In this document: piece by piece, positions 51,508 through 60,581 of the stretch
Numbering within the stretch: position 1 is the stretch's first letter
Layout of the letters: each line of letters begins with the position of its first letter
Source: Dongia_A sp964542425
GTDB taxonomy: Bacteria > Pseudomonadota > Alphaproteobacteria > Dongiales > Dongiaceae
Length of the DNA stretch: 64,000 bases
NCBI GenBank assembly: GCA_964542425.1
Contig: CAZIUB010000126.1
Span: 1 to 64,000 of the forward strand
Reading direction: 5' to 3'
Notes under the pieces: model-generated
What the model was told of the DNA's origin: nothing
What the model saw: only the letters and a program-made list of their open reading frames with translations
The model's database searches: none
Made by a program: the position numbers and the translations under genes

Positions 51508-53241
51508 CTACTCCGGCAGGCCGGCCTTGCGCAGGCATTCGACCAAATGGTCGCGATCGGCCTGGATCTTCAGCGGTTCCTTTATCAACCACCTGGAAAT
51601 GGTGAAGTCCGGCCAGAGGCGCTGGTATTCCTCGGCGCAAGCCCGCGCTTCGTCCGGCTGGCCAAGCTGGGCATGGCAGCCGGCCATGTAGGCATGGTTA
51701 AAAGGCCGCGATGCTGCCACACGCGTGAAACAGGCGAGCGCCTCGTCATAATGCCTCGGCAGCATCAAGGCAAAGCCGAAGCCGTGCCAATACCAGGGCG
51801 GGTTGAGGAAAGGGTCGATTTGCCTCGCGCTCCGGAACAGCTCGATCGCCTCGTCCGCGCGCCCAAGATTCGCGAGAATCGTGGCCATTGCCGAGCGGGT
51901 CCATTGGTTGTTCGGGTTGATCTCGATCGCGCGCTCTCCATGCCGCGACGCCAGATCGAACGAACCGCGCAGCAAGTGGATACGGCTGAGGCTCATGTGG
52001 CAGCTGCCGTCATCGCCATCCAGCGCCACCGCCCGGCTCGCCAATTCGAGGGCGCGGTCGAGCCCCGAAACCAGCGACGGCAAATCCACTCGCCATTTTC
52101 GCATCAAGATGGTCGCCAAGCACGCGTGAGCGATGGCATAGCGCGGCTCGATCTCGATCGCCTTCTCGAACAAGCGGACGGCCTCGGCCGCGCCCACCGG
52201 ATCGTCCCACGGCAGGGCATTGCCGCGTAGGACATAATCGTAGGCGGCCATGTTCGAGGGCGGCTTCCTTCGCGAGCGTTCCGCCGCCGCCGCCTGAACC
52301 CTTCCGACCAGGGTGCCCACGATGATCCTCGCCACTTCGTCCTGCACCGCGAACACATCGGCCAGGTCGCGATCGAAGCGCTCGGCCCACAGATGGCCAC
52401 CCGTTTCGCAGTCGACGAGCTGGGCGGTGATGCGCACCCTCTCGCCCATCTTGCGCACGCTCCCCTCGAGCAGGTAGCGCGCGCCGAGCTCGCGGCCGAT
52501 CTGCTGGGGATCGACCGCCTTGCCCTTGTAGCGGAAGGTCGCGTTGCGCGAAAGCACGGTCAATTGCCGCCAGCGCGACAGATCGGTGATAATGTCCTCG
52601 GTGATGCCGTCGGAGAAATACTCCTGGGCCGCGTCGCCGCTCATGTTGGCGAAGGGCAGGACGGCGAGGCTGGGCCGATCGGCCTCGGTGGACGCGGTCC
52701 TTGAATCCGGTGCCGCCGGCCCGGATTCCAACTCGATGGCGAAGGCCCGCAGCGGCTGGGCGATGTTTTTCACCGATTGGAGCCCAAGGTCGCGGCACTC
52801 GACGTCCAATTTTCCGGCGATCTGCTGGTGGACTGGTTCGCTGAGGCAGATGCCGCCCGGCTCGGCCAGCGCCTGCAGGCGCGAAGCGATGTTGACGCCG
52901 GCCCCGAACAGATCGTCGCCCTCGACGATGACGTCGCCAAGATTGATGCCGATGCGCAACGCGAGGCGCCGGTCTGGCTCGATCGTTCTGTTGCGCTCGG
53001 CAAGCGCGCGCTGAATCCCGATCGCCGCCTCCACGGCCGCGACCACACTGGAGAATTCCATCAAGACGCCGTCACCCGAGGTTTTCACGATCCTCCCGCC
53101 ATGGGCGGAAATCCGCGCGCCGATCGGGTCGCGCAGCAATTCCTGGAGGGCGGCCAGGGTCCCGGCCTCGTCGCGCTCCATCAGCCGGCTGTAGCCGGCG
53201 ACATCGGCGACCATGATTGCGGCCAGTCTGCGCTGAACCAT
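51508..53241 (-). CDS. Class III adenylate cyclase / TolB-N / TPR protein, soluble form
   Basis: A 577-residue member of the family present four times in the window. Cyclase residues are complete: VADVAGYSRLM and KTSGDGVLMEF (metal Asp residues) and FGAGVNIASRLQAL with catalytic Asn and Arg. No clear membrane helix separates the cyclase from the TolB-N-like module (SLAVLPFANMSGDAAQEYFS, GARYLLEGSVRKMGERVRIT), which differs from the two tandem paralogues. TPRs follow to the end (LRKAGLPE). It is convergent with the amidinotransferase-fold gene, 35 bp between stops. Confidence 0.88.
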   Translation of the reverse strand: MVQRRLAAIMVADVAGYSRLMERDEAGTLAALQELLRDPIGARISAHGGRIVKTSGDGVLMEFSSVVAAVEAAIGIQRALAERNRTIEPDRRLALRIGINLGDVIVEGDDLFGAGVNIASRLQALAEPGGICLSEPVHQQIAGKLDVECRDLGLQSVKNIAQPLRAFAIELESGPAAPDSRTASTEADRPSLAVLPFANMSGDAAQEYFSDGITEDIITDLSRWRQLTVLSRNATFRYKGKAVDPQQIGRELGARYLLEGSVRKMGERVRITAQLVDCETGGHLWAERFDRDLADVFAVQDEVARIIVGTLVGRVQAAAAERSRRKPPSNMAAYDYVLRGNALPWDDPVGAAEAVRLFEKAIEIEPRYAIAHACLATILMRKWRVDLPSLVSGLDRALELASRAVALDGDDGSCHMSLSRIHLLRGSFDLASRHGERAIEINPNNQWTRSAMATILANLGRADEAIELFRSARQIDPFLNPPWYWHGFGFALMLPRHYDEALACFTRVAASRPFNHAYMAGCHAQLGQPDEARACAEEYQRLWPDFTISRWLIKEPLKIQADRDHLVECLRKAGLPE

Positions 53242-53336
53242 TGGCTAAGGGCTCTCAATCCGAGTGGTGTCGGTCCGGGATTATGCGCGAGCGGCCGAAC
53301 GCCGTCCCGGAAAATGTGCGCTCGTGCGACCGGCTT

Positions 53337-54449
<1,113 letters not shown>

Positions 54450-54461
54450 GTCCCCCTTCTC

Positions 54462-55358
54462 CTAACCCTTGACCGCGCCGGCCATCAGGCCGCGCACGAA
54501 GTACCGACCGGAGACCACATAGACGATCAGCGTCGGCAGGGCGGCGATCATCGCCGCCGCCATGTCGACGTTGTATTCCTTCACGCCGGTCGAGGTCGCG
54601 ACCAGATTGTTCAAGGCGACTGTCATCGGCGCGCCCTCGCCGGAGGCGAAGGAGGCGCCGAACAGAAAATCGTTCCAGATGTTGGTGAATTGGAAAATGA
54701 CGGTGACCACGATGATCGGGCCGGAACTGGGCAAGAGGATGCGGCGGAAGATCTGGAAGAACTGGGCGCCGTCCATTTGGGCTGCCTTGATGAGTTCGGT
54801 CGGAAAGGATTCGTAGTAATTGCGGAAAAACAAGGTGGTGAAACCCAGACCATAGACAACATGGACCAGGACCAGCCCGCTGGTCGAGTTGGCGAGCCCG
54901 ACCCAGCCCAGCACACGGGCCATCGGCAGGAGCACCGCCTGGAACGGAATGAAACACCCGAACAGCATGATTGCGAACACCAGCCGGTGTCCGGGGAAGC
55001 GCCACTTGGTCAGCACATAGCCGTTGAGCGCGCCCAAGAGCGTCGAGACCGCGACCGCCGGCACCACCATCTTGATCGAATTCCAGAAAAACCCATGAAT
55101 GCCCTCGCAAGAGAGCCCGACGCAGGCCGTGCCCCAGGCCTTGGCCCAGGCGGCCAAGGTTGGATCGAGGGGAATGCGCAGCATGTCGCCATCGCGAATT
55201 TCGTCCAGGGTCTTGAACGAGGTGGTGACCATCACGTAGAGCGGCAGCAAATAGAAGAGGGCGAACACCAAGAGCGTCGTGTAGATGAGCGCGCGCCAGG
55301 CGCGTCGCGCCCCATCGCCGGATTGGCCAATCGCGCCGGCGGGTCGCTCATTGGCCAC
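54462..55358 (-). CDS. ABC transporter permease, CUT1 type (MalG-like)
   Basis: Inner-membrane subunit, 298 residues with about six membrane helices (ALIYTTLLVFALFYLLPLYV at the start). The periplasmic part after helix 1 has TSFKTLDEIRDGDMLRIP, and the EAA loop is AAQMDGAQFFQIFRRILLP (about residues 195-213). It overlaps the upstream permease gene by 11 bp, suggesting coupled translation. Confidence 0.93.
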   Translation of the reverse strand: MANERPAGAIGQSGDGARRAWRALIYTTLLVFALFYLLPLYVMVTTSFKTLDEIRDGDMLRIPLDPTLAAWAKAWGTACVGLSCEGIHGFFWNSIKMVVPAVAVSTLLGALNGYVLTKWRFPGHRLVFAIMLFGCFIPFQAVLLPMARVLGWVGLANSTSGLVLVHVVYGLGFTTLFFRNYYESFPTELIKAAQMDGAQFFQIFRRILLPSSGPIIVVTVIFQFTNIWNDFLFGASFASGEGAPMTVALNNLVATSTGVKEYNVDMAAAMIAALPTLIVYVVSGRYFVRGLMAGAVKG

Positions 55359-56256
55359 GGCGGCCCTCGCGAAGTTCGGAATAGAGGTAGGGTACGATGA
55401 TGGCGGCGATGGTCATCAGCATTACCATGGCGCTGGCGGCCCCCACGCCCATCTGGTTCCTCGTGAAGGTATAGGAATACATGAAGGTTGCCGGCAATTC
55501 GGTCGCGTTGCCGGGCCCACCGCCCGTGAGCGCGATCACCAGGTCATAGGACTTGATCGCGTAATGGGCGAGGACGATGAAGGCGGACAGGAAGATCGGG
55601 CGCAATTGCGGAATGATGATGCGCTGGTAGATGCGTGGCGCGCTCGCGCCATCCATTTGCGCCGCCTTGATCACTTCGTTGTCGATGCCGCGCAATCCGG
55701 CCAGGAACATCGCCATCATGAATCCGGAAGATTGCCAGATGCCGGCGATGACGATGGTGTAGATCGCCATTTCGTTGCTGACCAGCCAGTCGAAGGTGAA
55801 ACTCTCCCAGCCCCAGGATCTGACGGTCTTCTCCAACCCCAGTCCGGGATTGAGAAACCATTTCCAAGCGGTGCCGGTGACGATGAAGGAGAGCGCCATC
55901 GGATAGAGATAGAGCGGTCGAAGCCCCCCCTCGATGCGGATCTTCTGGTCGAGCAGGATCGCCAGAAAAAGCCCGATGGCGATGCACAGCACGATGTAGA
56001 GGATGCCGAAGATCGCCAGATTGCCCAACGCCACATACCAATTGGGCAGGCTCCACAGCTTGTCGTATTGCGCCAGGCCGACCCAGGCATAGTTGGGCAT
56101 CATTTGCGATTTCGAGAACGAGATGGCTGCCGTCCAGGCGATGAAGCCGTAGACGAAGATCACGATCATGAGGAAGGAAGGCGCCAGCACGATCCTGGGC
56201 AGCGCCGCCTGGAGCCAGGCACGCGCGTCGCTATTGCCCATGGATTGCAAACTCAT
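55348..56256 (-). CDS. ABC transporter permease, CUT1 type (MalF-like)
   Basis: Partner permease of 302 residues. The first helix is IVLAPSFLMIVIFVYGFIAW, and the EAA loop is AAQMDGASAPRIYQRIIIP (about residues 195-213). ALTGGGPGNATELPATFMY is the usual segment after it. It is separated from the binding-protein gene by about 220 bp that contain a composite hairpin repeat. Confidence 0.93.
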   Translation of the reverse strand: MSLQSMGNSDARAWLQAALPRIVLAPSFLMIVIFVYGFIAWTAAISFSKSQMMPNYAWVGLAQYDKLWSLPNWYVALGNLAIFGILYIVLCIAIGLFLAILLDQKIRIEGGLRPLYLYPMALSFIVTGTAWKWFLNPGLGLEKTVRSWGWESFTFDWLVSNEMAIYTIVIAGIWQSSGFMMAMFLAGLRGIDNEVIKAAQMDGASAPRIYQRIIIPQLRPIFLSAFIVLAHYAIKSYDLVIALTGGGPGNATELPATFMYSYTFTRNQMGVGAASAMVMLMTIAAIIVPYLYSELREGRRGQ

Positions 56257-56358
56257 CGGGCGCCTCCCCTTCCCGACCGTCGGGATCGCCCCGATGCGGG
56301 ATCTCGCACCTTTCCCGGCCGCGTCGATAGCGGCCGAGGCAATGTGTTCCCGCCGATA

Positions 56359-56462
56359 AGAAAAGGGGACGCTACCCTTTTCCTTTCTTCCCTACCCTTT
56401 TCTTCGCTCTCCCCCGCGTGCGGGCGCTACGACAGCGGGAAAAGGGTAGCGTCCCCTTTTTT
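56359..56462. repeat. Composite repeat with inverted AAAAGGG hairpin units, second copy
   Basis: Inverted unit 56361-56381 (AAAAGGGGACGCTACCCTTT plus T) and direct unit 56440-56460 flank a CCCTACCCTTTTC stretch and CCCCCGCGTGCGGGCGCTAC. The centre matches the composite at 25611-25691. It lies between the binding-protein gene and the first permease of the operon. Confidence 0.85.
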
Positions 56463-56476
56463 CCATTGGCTTCTTG

Positions 56477-57733
56477 TTATTGCGCGGCCTTTACCGCAAT
56501 CAGCAGTTCCTTCACCGCGTCGGCGGACGAGATCTGCCCGTTGAAGTGCTTGGTGACGACGTCGTAGATCGCGTTCTTGATGGCCGCCGGAACCGAGTGG
56601 CCATGGGCCATCGAGCCCATCAGCGTGCCATTGGCATTGGCTTCCTCGAGGTCGGCCATGCCCTTCTTGCCGCAAGCGTCGAATTTCGCGTCCGAGATGT
56701 CGGTGCGCGCCGGGACCGAACCCTTGACGGTGTTGAAGGCAACCTGGAATTCCGGCGACATGATCGCGGAGGCCAAGGTGTTCTGGGCCTTCTGCCGATC
56801 CTCGCCGACCTGGAACATGACGAATTGGTCGGAATTGAAGGTGACGTTGCCCTGGGTCCCGGGGAAGCGGAAGCACAGGAAGTCCTGGCCCGGCACCTTG
56901 CCGGCGTTCAGGAACTCGCCCTTGGCCCAATCGCCCATGATCTGCATGCCGGCCTCGCCCTTGATCACCATCGCCGAGGCTAGGTTCCAATCGCGGCCGG
57001 AGAAATTGTCGTCGACATAGGAGCGCAAGGTAGCCATTCGCTCGAACACCGTCCTCATGGTGTCGGAACTGAGCGCCGCCTCATCGAGATCTATCATCGA
57101 TTTCTTGTAGAAATCGGCGCCGCCCGTCGTGAGCACGACGGAATCGAAGATGGTCGCGTCCTGCCAGGCCTGGCCGCCATGGGCAAGTGCCACGAGACCA
57201 GCCGCCTTCACCTTGTCCAGGGCCGCCACCATTCCATCCCAATCTTTCGGCAATTCGGTGACACCGGCCTTTTCCAGCACCGCCTTGTTCGCCCACACCC
57301 AATTGGTGGAATGGACGTTGACCGGCGCCGAGATCCACTTGCCGTCGTATTTCGAGAAGCGCTGGATCGCCGCCGGGACCTTGTCATCCCAGCCCTCGGC
57401 CGCGGCGACCGCGTTCAAATCGGCGACCACGCCCTCGGCACCCCAATCCTGGATGTCGAAGCCCAGCATCTGCACCGCGGTCGGCGCCTCGCCGGAAGTG
57501 ACTCGCGCGCGCAACACGGTCATCGCCTGGGTGCCGCCGCCGCCGGCCACCGGCATGTCCTTCCAGGTGATGCCCTTGCTCTCGAGATCCAGCTTCAGCA
57601 CATTCAATGCCGCCGCCTCGCCGCCGGAGGTCCACCAATGCAGCACTTCGACTTCGTCGGCCCAGGCCGTGCCCGCGAGCAACGCCGTCGCGGCCACACC
57701 GGCCATGATCTTCAACGGAAAACGCACCTTCAT
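56477..57733 (-). CDS. ABC transporter substrate-binding protein, sugar type
   Basis: Periplasmic binding protein of 418 residues for the importer at 53337-56256. Signal peptide MKVRFPLKIMAGVAATALLA ends at TAWADEV. The mature part fits CUT1 glucose/maltooligosaccharide-type binding proteins (VEVLHWWTSGGEAAALNVLK, WANKAVLEKAGVTELPKDWDG, GEAGMQIMGDWAKGEFL, YDVVTKHFNGQISSADAVKE). GGAGGAG lies 8 bases before the ATG at 57733. An operator-like palindrome lies about 100 bp upstream, so control by the divergently encoded LacI-type regulator is likely. Confidence 0.92.
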   Translation of the reverse strand: MKVRFPLKIMAGVAATALLAGTAWADEVEVLHWWTSGGEAAALNVLKLDLESKGITWKDMPVAGGGGTQAMTVLRARVTSGEAPTAVQMLGFDIQDWGAEGVVADLNAVAAAEGWDDKVPAAIQRFSKYDGKWISAPVNVHSTNWVWANKAVLEKAGVTELPKDWDGMVAALDKVKAAGLVALAHGGQAWQDATIFDSVVLTTGGADFYKKSMIDLDEAALSSDTMRTVFERMATLRSYVDDNFSGRDWNLASAMVIKGEAGMQIMGDWAKGEFLNAGKVPGQDFLCFRFPGTQGNVTFNSDQFVMFQVGEDRQKAQNTLASAIMSPEFQVAFNTVKGSVPARTDISDAKFDACGKKGMADLEEANANGTLMGSMAHGHSVPAAIKNAIYDVVTKHFNGQISSADAVKELLIAVKAAQ

Positions 57734-57835
57734 TGTTCGTACTCCTCCCTGTTTAGGATTGCTGCTCTTGTCTTGGAGCCTCCGTGGGCCCTCGATACAC
57801 AATAGGATTGGGAAGGCGCCCGTGGCAACTGGGTT

Positions 57836-57851
57836 ACAGTAACGTTACTGT
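57836..57851. promoter_or_regulatory. LacI-type operator palindrome 1
   Basis: ACAGTAACGTTACTGT is a perfect 16 bp palindrome with a central CG, the form recognised by LacI-family repressors. It lies 103-118 bp upstream of the binding-protein start. A LacI-type gene begins 493 bp away. Confidence 0.7.
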
Positions 57852-57956
57852 TTTTTCCGGTCAAGATTGATTCTGAAATCGTGTAACACACTTAAAAACC
57901 GGCCATTCACTATGAAACTTGCGCTCCAAAACGGATTCCTGTAGCGTTCCGCCAAA

Positions 57957-57972
57957 ACATTAACGTTGCAGA
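57957..57972. promoter_or_regulatory. LacI-type operator palindrome 2 (imperfect)
   Basis: ACATTAACGTTGCAGA matches operator 1 at 12 of 16 positions including the TAACGTT core. It lies 25-40 bp upstream of the cupin start, on the opposite side of the divergent promoter region; the centres of the two sites are 121 bp apart. Confidence 0.55.
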
Positions 57973-57996
57973 TTTCGCAAAGGCGAGGATACCCAA

Positions 57997-58338
57997 ATGA
58001 TGGTGGACACCCGACCCTGGGGCCATTTCCATATTCTCGAGGAAGGTCCGGGCTTCAAGGTGAAGCGGATCGTGGTGGCGCCGGGGGGAAGGCTGTCGCT
58101 GCAAAGCCATGGGCGGCGCAGCGAACATTGGGTGGTGGTGAAGGGTCGCGCCAAGGTGACGATCGAGGGAAGGCCATCGGAGCTAGGCCGCTATGAGAGC
58201 GTGTTCATTCCCCAGGGTGCCAAGCATCGCCTCGAAAACCCTTTCGCGGATTTCCTGGAGGTGATCGAAGTGCAATGCGGCGATTATCTGGGCGAGGACG
58301 ACATCGAGCGCTACGAGGACGCCTACGCGCGCGTTTGA
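57997..58338 (+). CDS. Cupin, phosphomannose isomerase type II / mannose-1-phosphate guanylyltransferase C-terminal-like
   Basis: A 113-residue single cupin domain. DTRPWGHFHILEEGPGFKVKRIVV and SLQSHGRRSEHWVVVKGRAKV match the isomerase domain of type II phosphomannose isomerases, with His and Glu metal ligands. PQGAKHRLENP provides the second His. As a stand-alone domain it could isomerise or bind a sugar phosphate. It is divergent from the sugar importer and six bases ahead of the LacI-type regulator gene, so it belongs to the same sugar regulon. Confidence 0.82.
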   Translation: MMVDTRPWGHFHILEEGPGFKVKRIVVAPGGRLSLQSHGRRSEHWVVVKGRAKVTIEGRPSELGRYESVFIPQGAKHRLENPFADFLEVIEVQCGDYLGEDDIERYEDAYARV

Positions 58339-58343
58339 CCGCC

Positions 58344-59357
58344 ATGACCCGCCCCACTTTGCGCAGCATGGCGAAACTGACCGGCTTCTCGGTCACCACG
58401 GTGTCGCGTGCGCTGAAGGATGGTCCGGAACTGAGCCGCGAGACCAAGGATCTCGTCCGGGGCGTCGCCGAGCGGGTCGGCTACCACCCCAATCGCGCCG
58501 GCGTCAGGCTGCGCACCGGCCGCACCTACGTGGTGTGCCTGATCCTGGACCAGACCGACGACATGAACGATTTCGCGCGATCGTTGCTGTTGGGCATGAC
58601 GGCGGCTCTCGTTGGCACGCGATATCATCTGCTGGTGCTGCCACAGAATGTCGGGCAGGACCCGATCGAACCGGTGCGCCATGTGCTCGATTCCGGTGCC
58701 GCCGACGGCGTGGTGATGGCCCACACCGAACCCCAGGACGAGCGAGTGAAGCTGTTGCTGGAGCGGGATTTCCCCTTCGTCACCCTCGGGCGCACCGAAT
58801 TGTCGACGCCCCATCCCTATTACGACGTCGACAATGCCGATTTCACCTTTCGCGCCACCAAGTATTTGATCGATCGCGGCCGCCGGCGGATCGCGCTGTT
58901 GCGACCGCCACCACGCTACACCTATAGCGGCCACCAATTGGCCGGTTATCGGCGCGCGCTTTACGAGGCGGGATTGCAGCCGATGACTCTGGCGCCCATC
59001 CATCTTTATTCCCCGCCGGCAATGATACGGGAAATGGCGCGCGAGTTGGCCGGCCAAGCCGATGCGCCGGACGGCTATGTCTGCGGCAGCGAGGGCAAGG
59101 CGCTGGCGATCCTGAGCGGCCTGCGGGACGCAGGCGTCGCGATCGGGCGCGACGTCGACGTGATCCCCAAGGAGACCACGGGCCTGTTCGACTACATCTT
59201 CCCGTCGATGTCCGGCCTGCACGAGGACTTCACCCACGCCGGAACCATGCTGGCACGGCTCCTGCTGCGGCGCATCGAAGGCGAGCGCGAGGCCGAGGAA
59301 TTGCAGGTGCTCAATACCGCGCTCATGCGCCTGCGCGAGGCGGAGGCGCGGGCATGA
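58344..59357 (+). CDS. LacI-family transcriptional regulator
   Basis: A 337-residue sugar-responsive regulator. The N-terminal helix-turn-helix is TLRSMAKLTGFSVTTVSRAL and the hinge helix region is VGYHPNRAGVRLRTGRT. The periplasmic-binding-like domain from about residue 60 (YVVCLILDQTDDMNDFARSL, DVDNADFTFRATKYLIDRG) binds the inducer. It likely binds the two palindromes at 57836-57851 and 57957-57972 and controls both the importer and its own cupin-lacI unit. Confidence 0.92.
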   Translation: MTRPTLRSMAKLTGFSVTTVSRALKDGPELSRETKDLVRGVAERVGYHPNRAGVRLRTGRTYVVCLILDQTDDMNDFARSLLLGMTAALVGTRYHLLVLPQNVGQDPIEPVRHVLDSGAADGVVMAHTEPQDERVKLLLERDFPFVTLGRTELSTPHPYYDVDNADFTFRATKYLIDRGRRRIALLRPPPRYTYSGHQLAGYRRALYEAGLQPMTLAPIHLYSPPAMIREMARELAGQADAPDGYVCGSEGKALAILSGLRDAGVAIGRDVDVIPKETTGLFDYIFPSMSGLHEDFTHAGTMLARLLLRRIEGEREAEELQVLNTALMRLREAEARA

Positions 59358-59375
59358 CCCTGTGTGCGCGCGACG

Positions 59376-59675
59376 GGCCCAGTACCCGCCGTCGCGGGAC
59401 TGGATGAATCGAGACGAATTGACACCGCCAGTCTCACGCTGGCGGATACTATCAATGAGTAAAATGCGGCCCGACTTTCGTGGAGCGATGGGTGTATTTC
59501 ATGGAACCTGCATTTTCGAAAGTTGGCCCAGTACCCGCCGTCGCGGGACTGGATGATTCGAGGCGAATCGACTCCGCCGGTCTCACGCCGGCGGGTACTA
59601 TCGATCGGTAAAATGGGCCAACTTTCGTGGAGCGACGGAATTATTTCATGGAACCTGCATTTTCGAAAGTTGGCC
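59376..59675. repeat. Two tandem 149 bp units, each with two palindromes; start-codon palindrome copies C and D
   Basis: Each unit has a 70 bp palindrome (AGTACCCGCCG ... CGGCGGGTACT, copies at 59381-59450 and 59530-59599) and a start-codon palindrome, copies C (59468-59528) and D (59616-59675) with ends GGCCAACTTTCG / CGAAAGTTGGCC. Copy C has GGCCCGACTTTCG at its left end. The interior of both reads ATTTCATGGAACCTGCATTT. Copy C opens a 36-codon frame that ends within the next unit; copy D opens the ROK kinase gene. The 290 bp between the regulator and ROK genes consist almost entirely of this array. Confidence 0.85.
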
Positions 59676-60565
59676 CGAGGATCGGCATCGATGTGGGCGG
59701 CACCAAGACCGATATCGTCGCCCTCGGTGAGGACGGCGCGGAGATCGCACGCCACCGCCAGCCAACGCCCAAGGATTACGACGGCCTGATGCGGGTCCTT
59801 CGCGAACTGGCGCTGGGCATGGAATCGCGGCTGGGGCGCGCGGCCACGATCGGCATCGGGTTTCCGGGCTCGCCCAGCCCCGAAAGCCAATTGTGGCGGA
59901 ACGCGAACATGACCTTTTGCAACGGCCGGCCCTTAGCCGGGGACATCGCCGCGGCAATCGGCCGCGAAATCAGGATCGAGAACGACGCCAATTGCTTCGC
60001 CCTCTCCGAGGCGAGCGACGGCGCGGGCGCCGATCATCGCGTGGTCTTCGCCGCAACGCTCGGCACCGGGATGGGGGGCGGGCTGGTGGTCGACGGGAGG
60101 CTCCATGTCGGGCCCAATCATCTGGGCGGAGAATGGGGGCATGTTCCGCTGCCCCGGCCGGCGCCGGACGAGATGCCGCTGGTGAAGTGTTTTTGCGGAT
60201 TGACCGGCTGCGCCGAGCAATATGTTTCGGGCACCGGACTGGCCCGCGACTTCCAGGCGCGAGCGGGTGTCGCGGCTAGGGCCGAGGAAATACTGCGCCG
60301 GCGCGAGCTCGGCGATGGCGCCGCGATCGCGGCGATCGAACGATTCCTGGACCGGCTGTCACGCTATCTGGCGGTGCTGGTCAACATCGTTGATCCGGAT
60401 ATCGTCGTCCTGGGTGGCGGATTATCCAGCCTGGCGGACATCTATCGCGCGGTTCCGACCCGTGTGCGCGACTTGAGTTTCGGCGGCGAGGCCCGGCTCA
60501 AACTGGTGCCGGCCAAGCACGGCGCGTCGAGCGGGGTGCGCGGCGCCGCCTGGTTGTGGCCCTGA
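59648..60565 (+). CDS. ROK-family sugar kinase
   Basis: ATP-dependent sugar kinase of 305 residues. The phosphate loop is GIDVGGTKTDIVAL, the catalytic Asp is in RIENDANCFALSEAS, TLGTGMGGGLVVDG binds phosphate/sugar, and the zinc site is CFCGLTGCAEQYVSG. Fructose, glucose, mannose or an amino sugar are possible substrates. The start codon and the first nine codons (MEPAFSKVG) come from repeat copy D; the true family N-terminus begins at about RIGIDVGG. No ATG or GTG lies between copy D and that strand, so the repeat start is very likely used. Confidence 0.9.
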   Translation: MEPAFSKVGPRIGIDVGGTKTDIVALGEDGAEIARHRQPTPKDYDGLMRVLRELALGMESRLGRAATIGIGFPGSPSPESQLWRNANMTFCNGRPLAGDIAAAIGREIRIENDANCFALSEASDGAGADHRVVFAATLGTGMGGGLVVDGRLHVGPNHLGGEWGHVPLPRPAPDEMPLVKCFCGLTGCAEQYVSGTGLARDFQARAGVAARAEEILRRRELGDGAAIAAIERFLDRLSRYLAVLVNIVDPDIVVLGGGLSSLADIYRAVPTRVRDLSFGGEARLKLVPAKHGASSGVRGAAWLWP

Positions 60566-60581
60566 GGGAAAGGAGCTGGTC

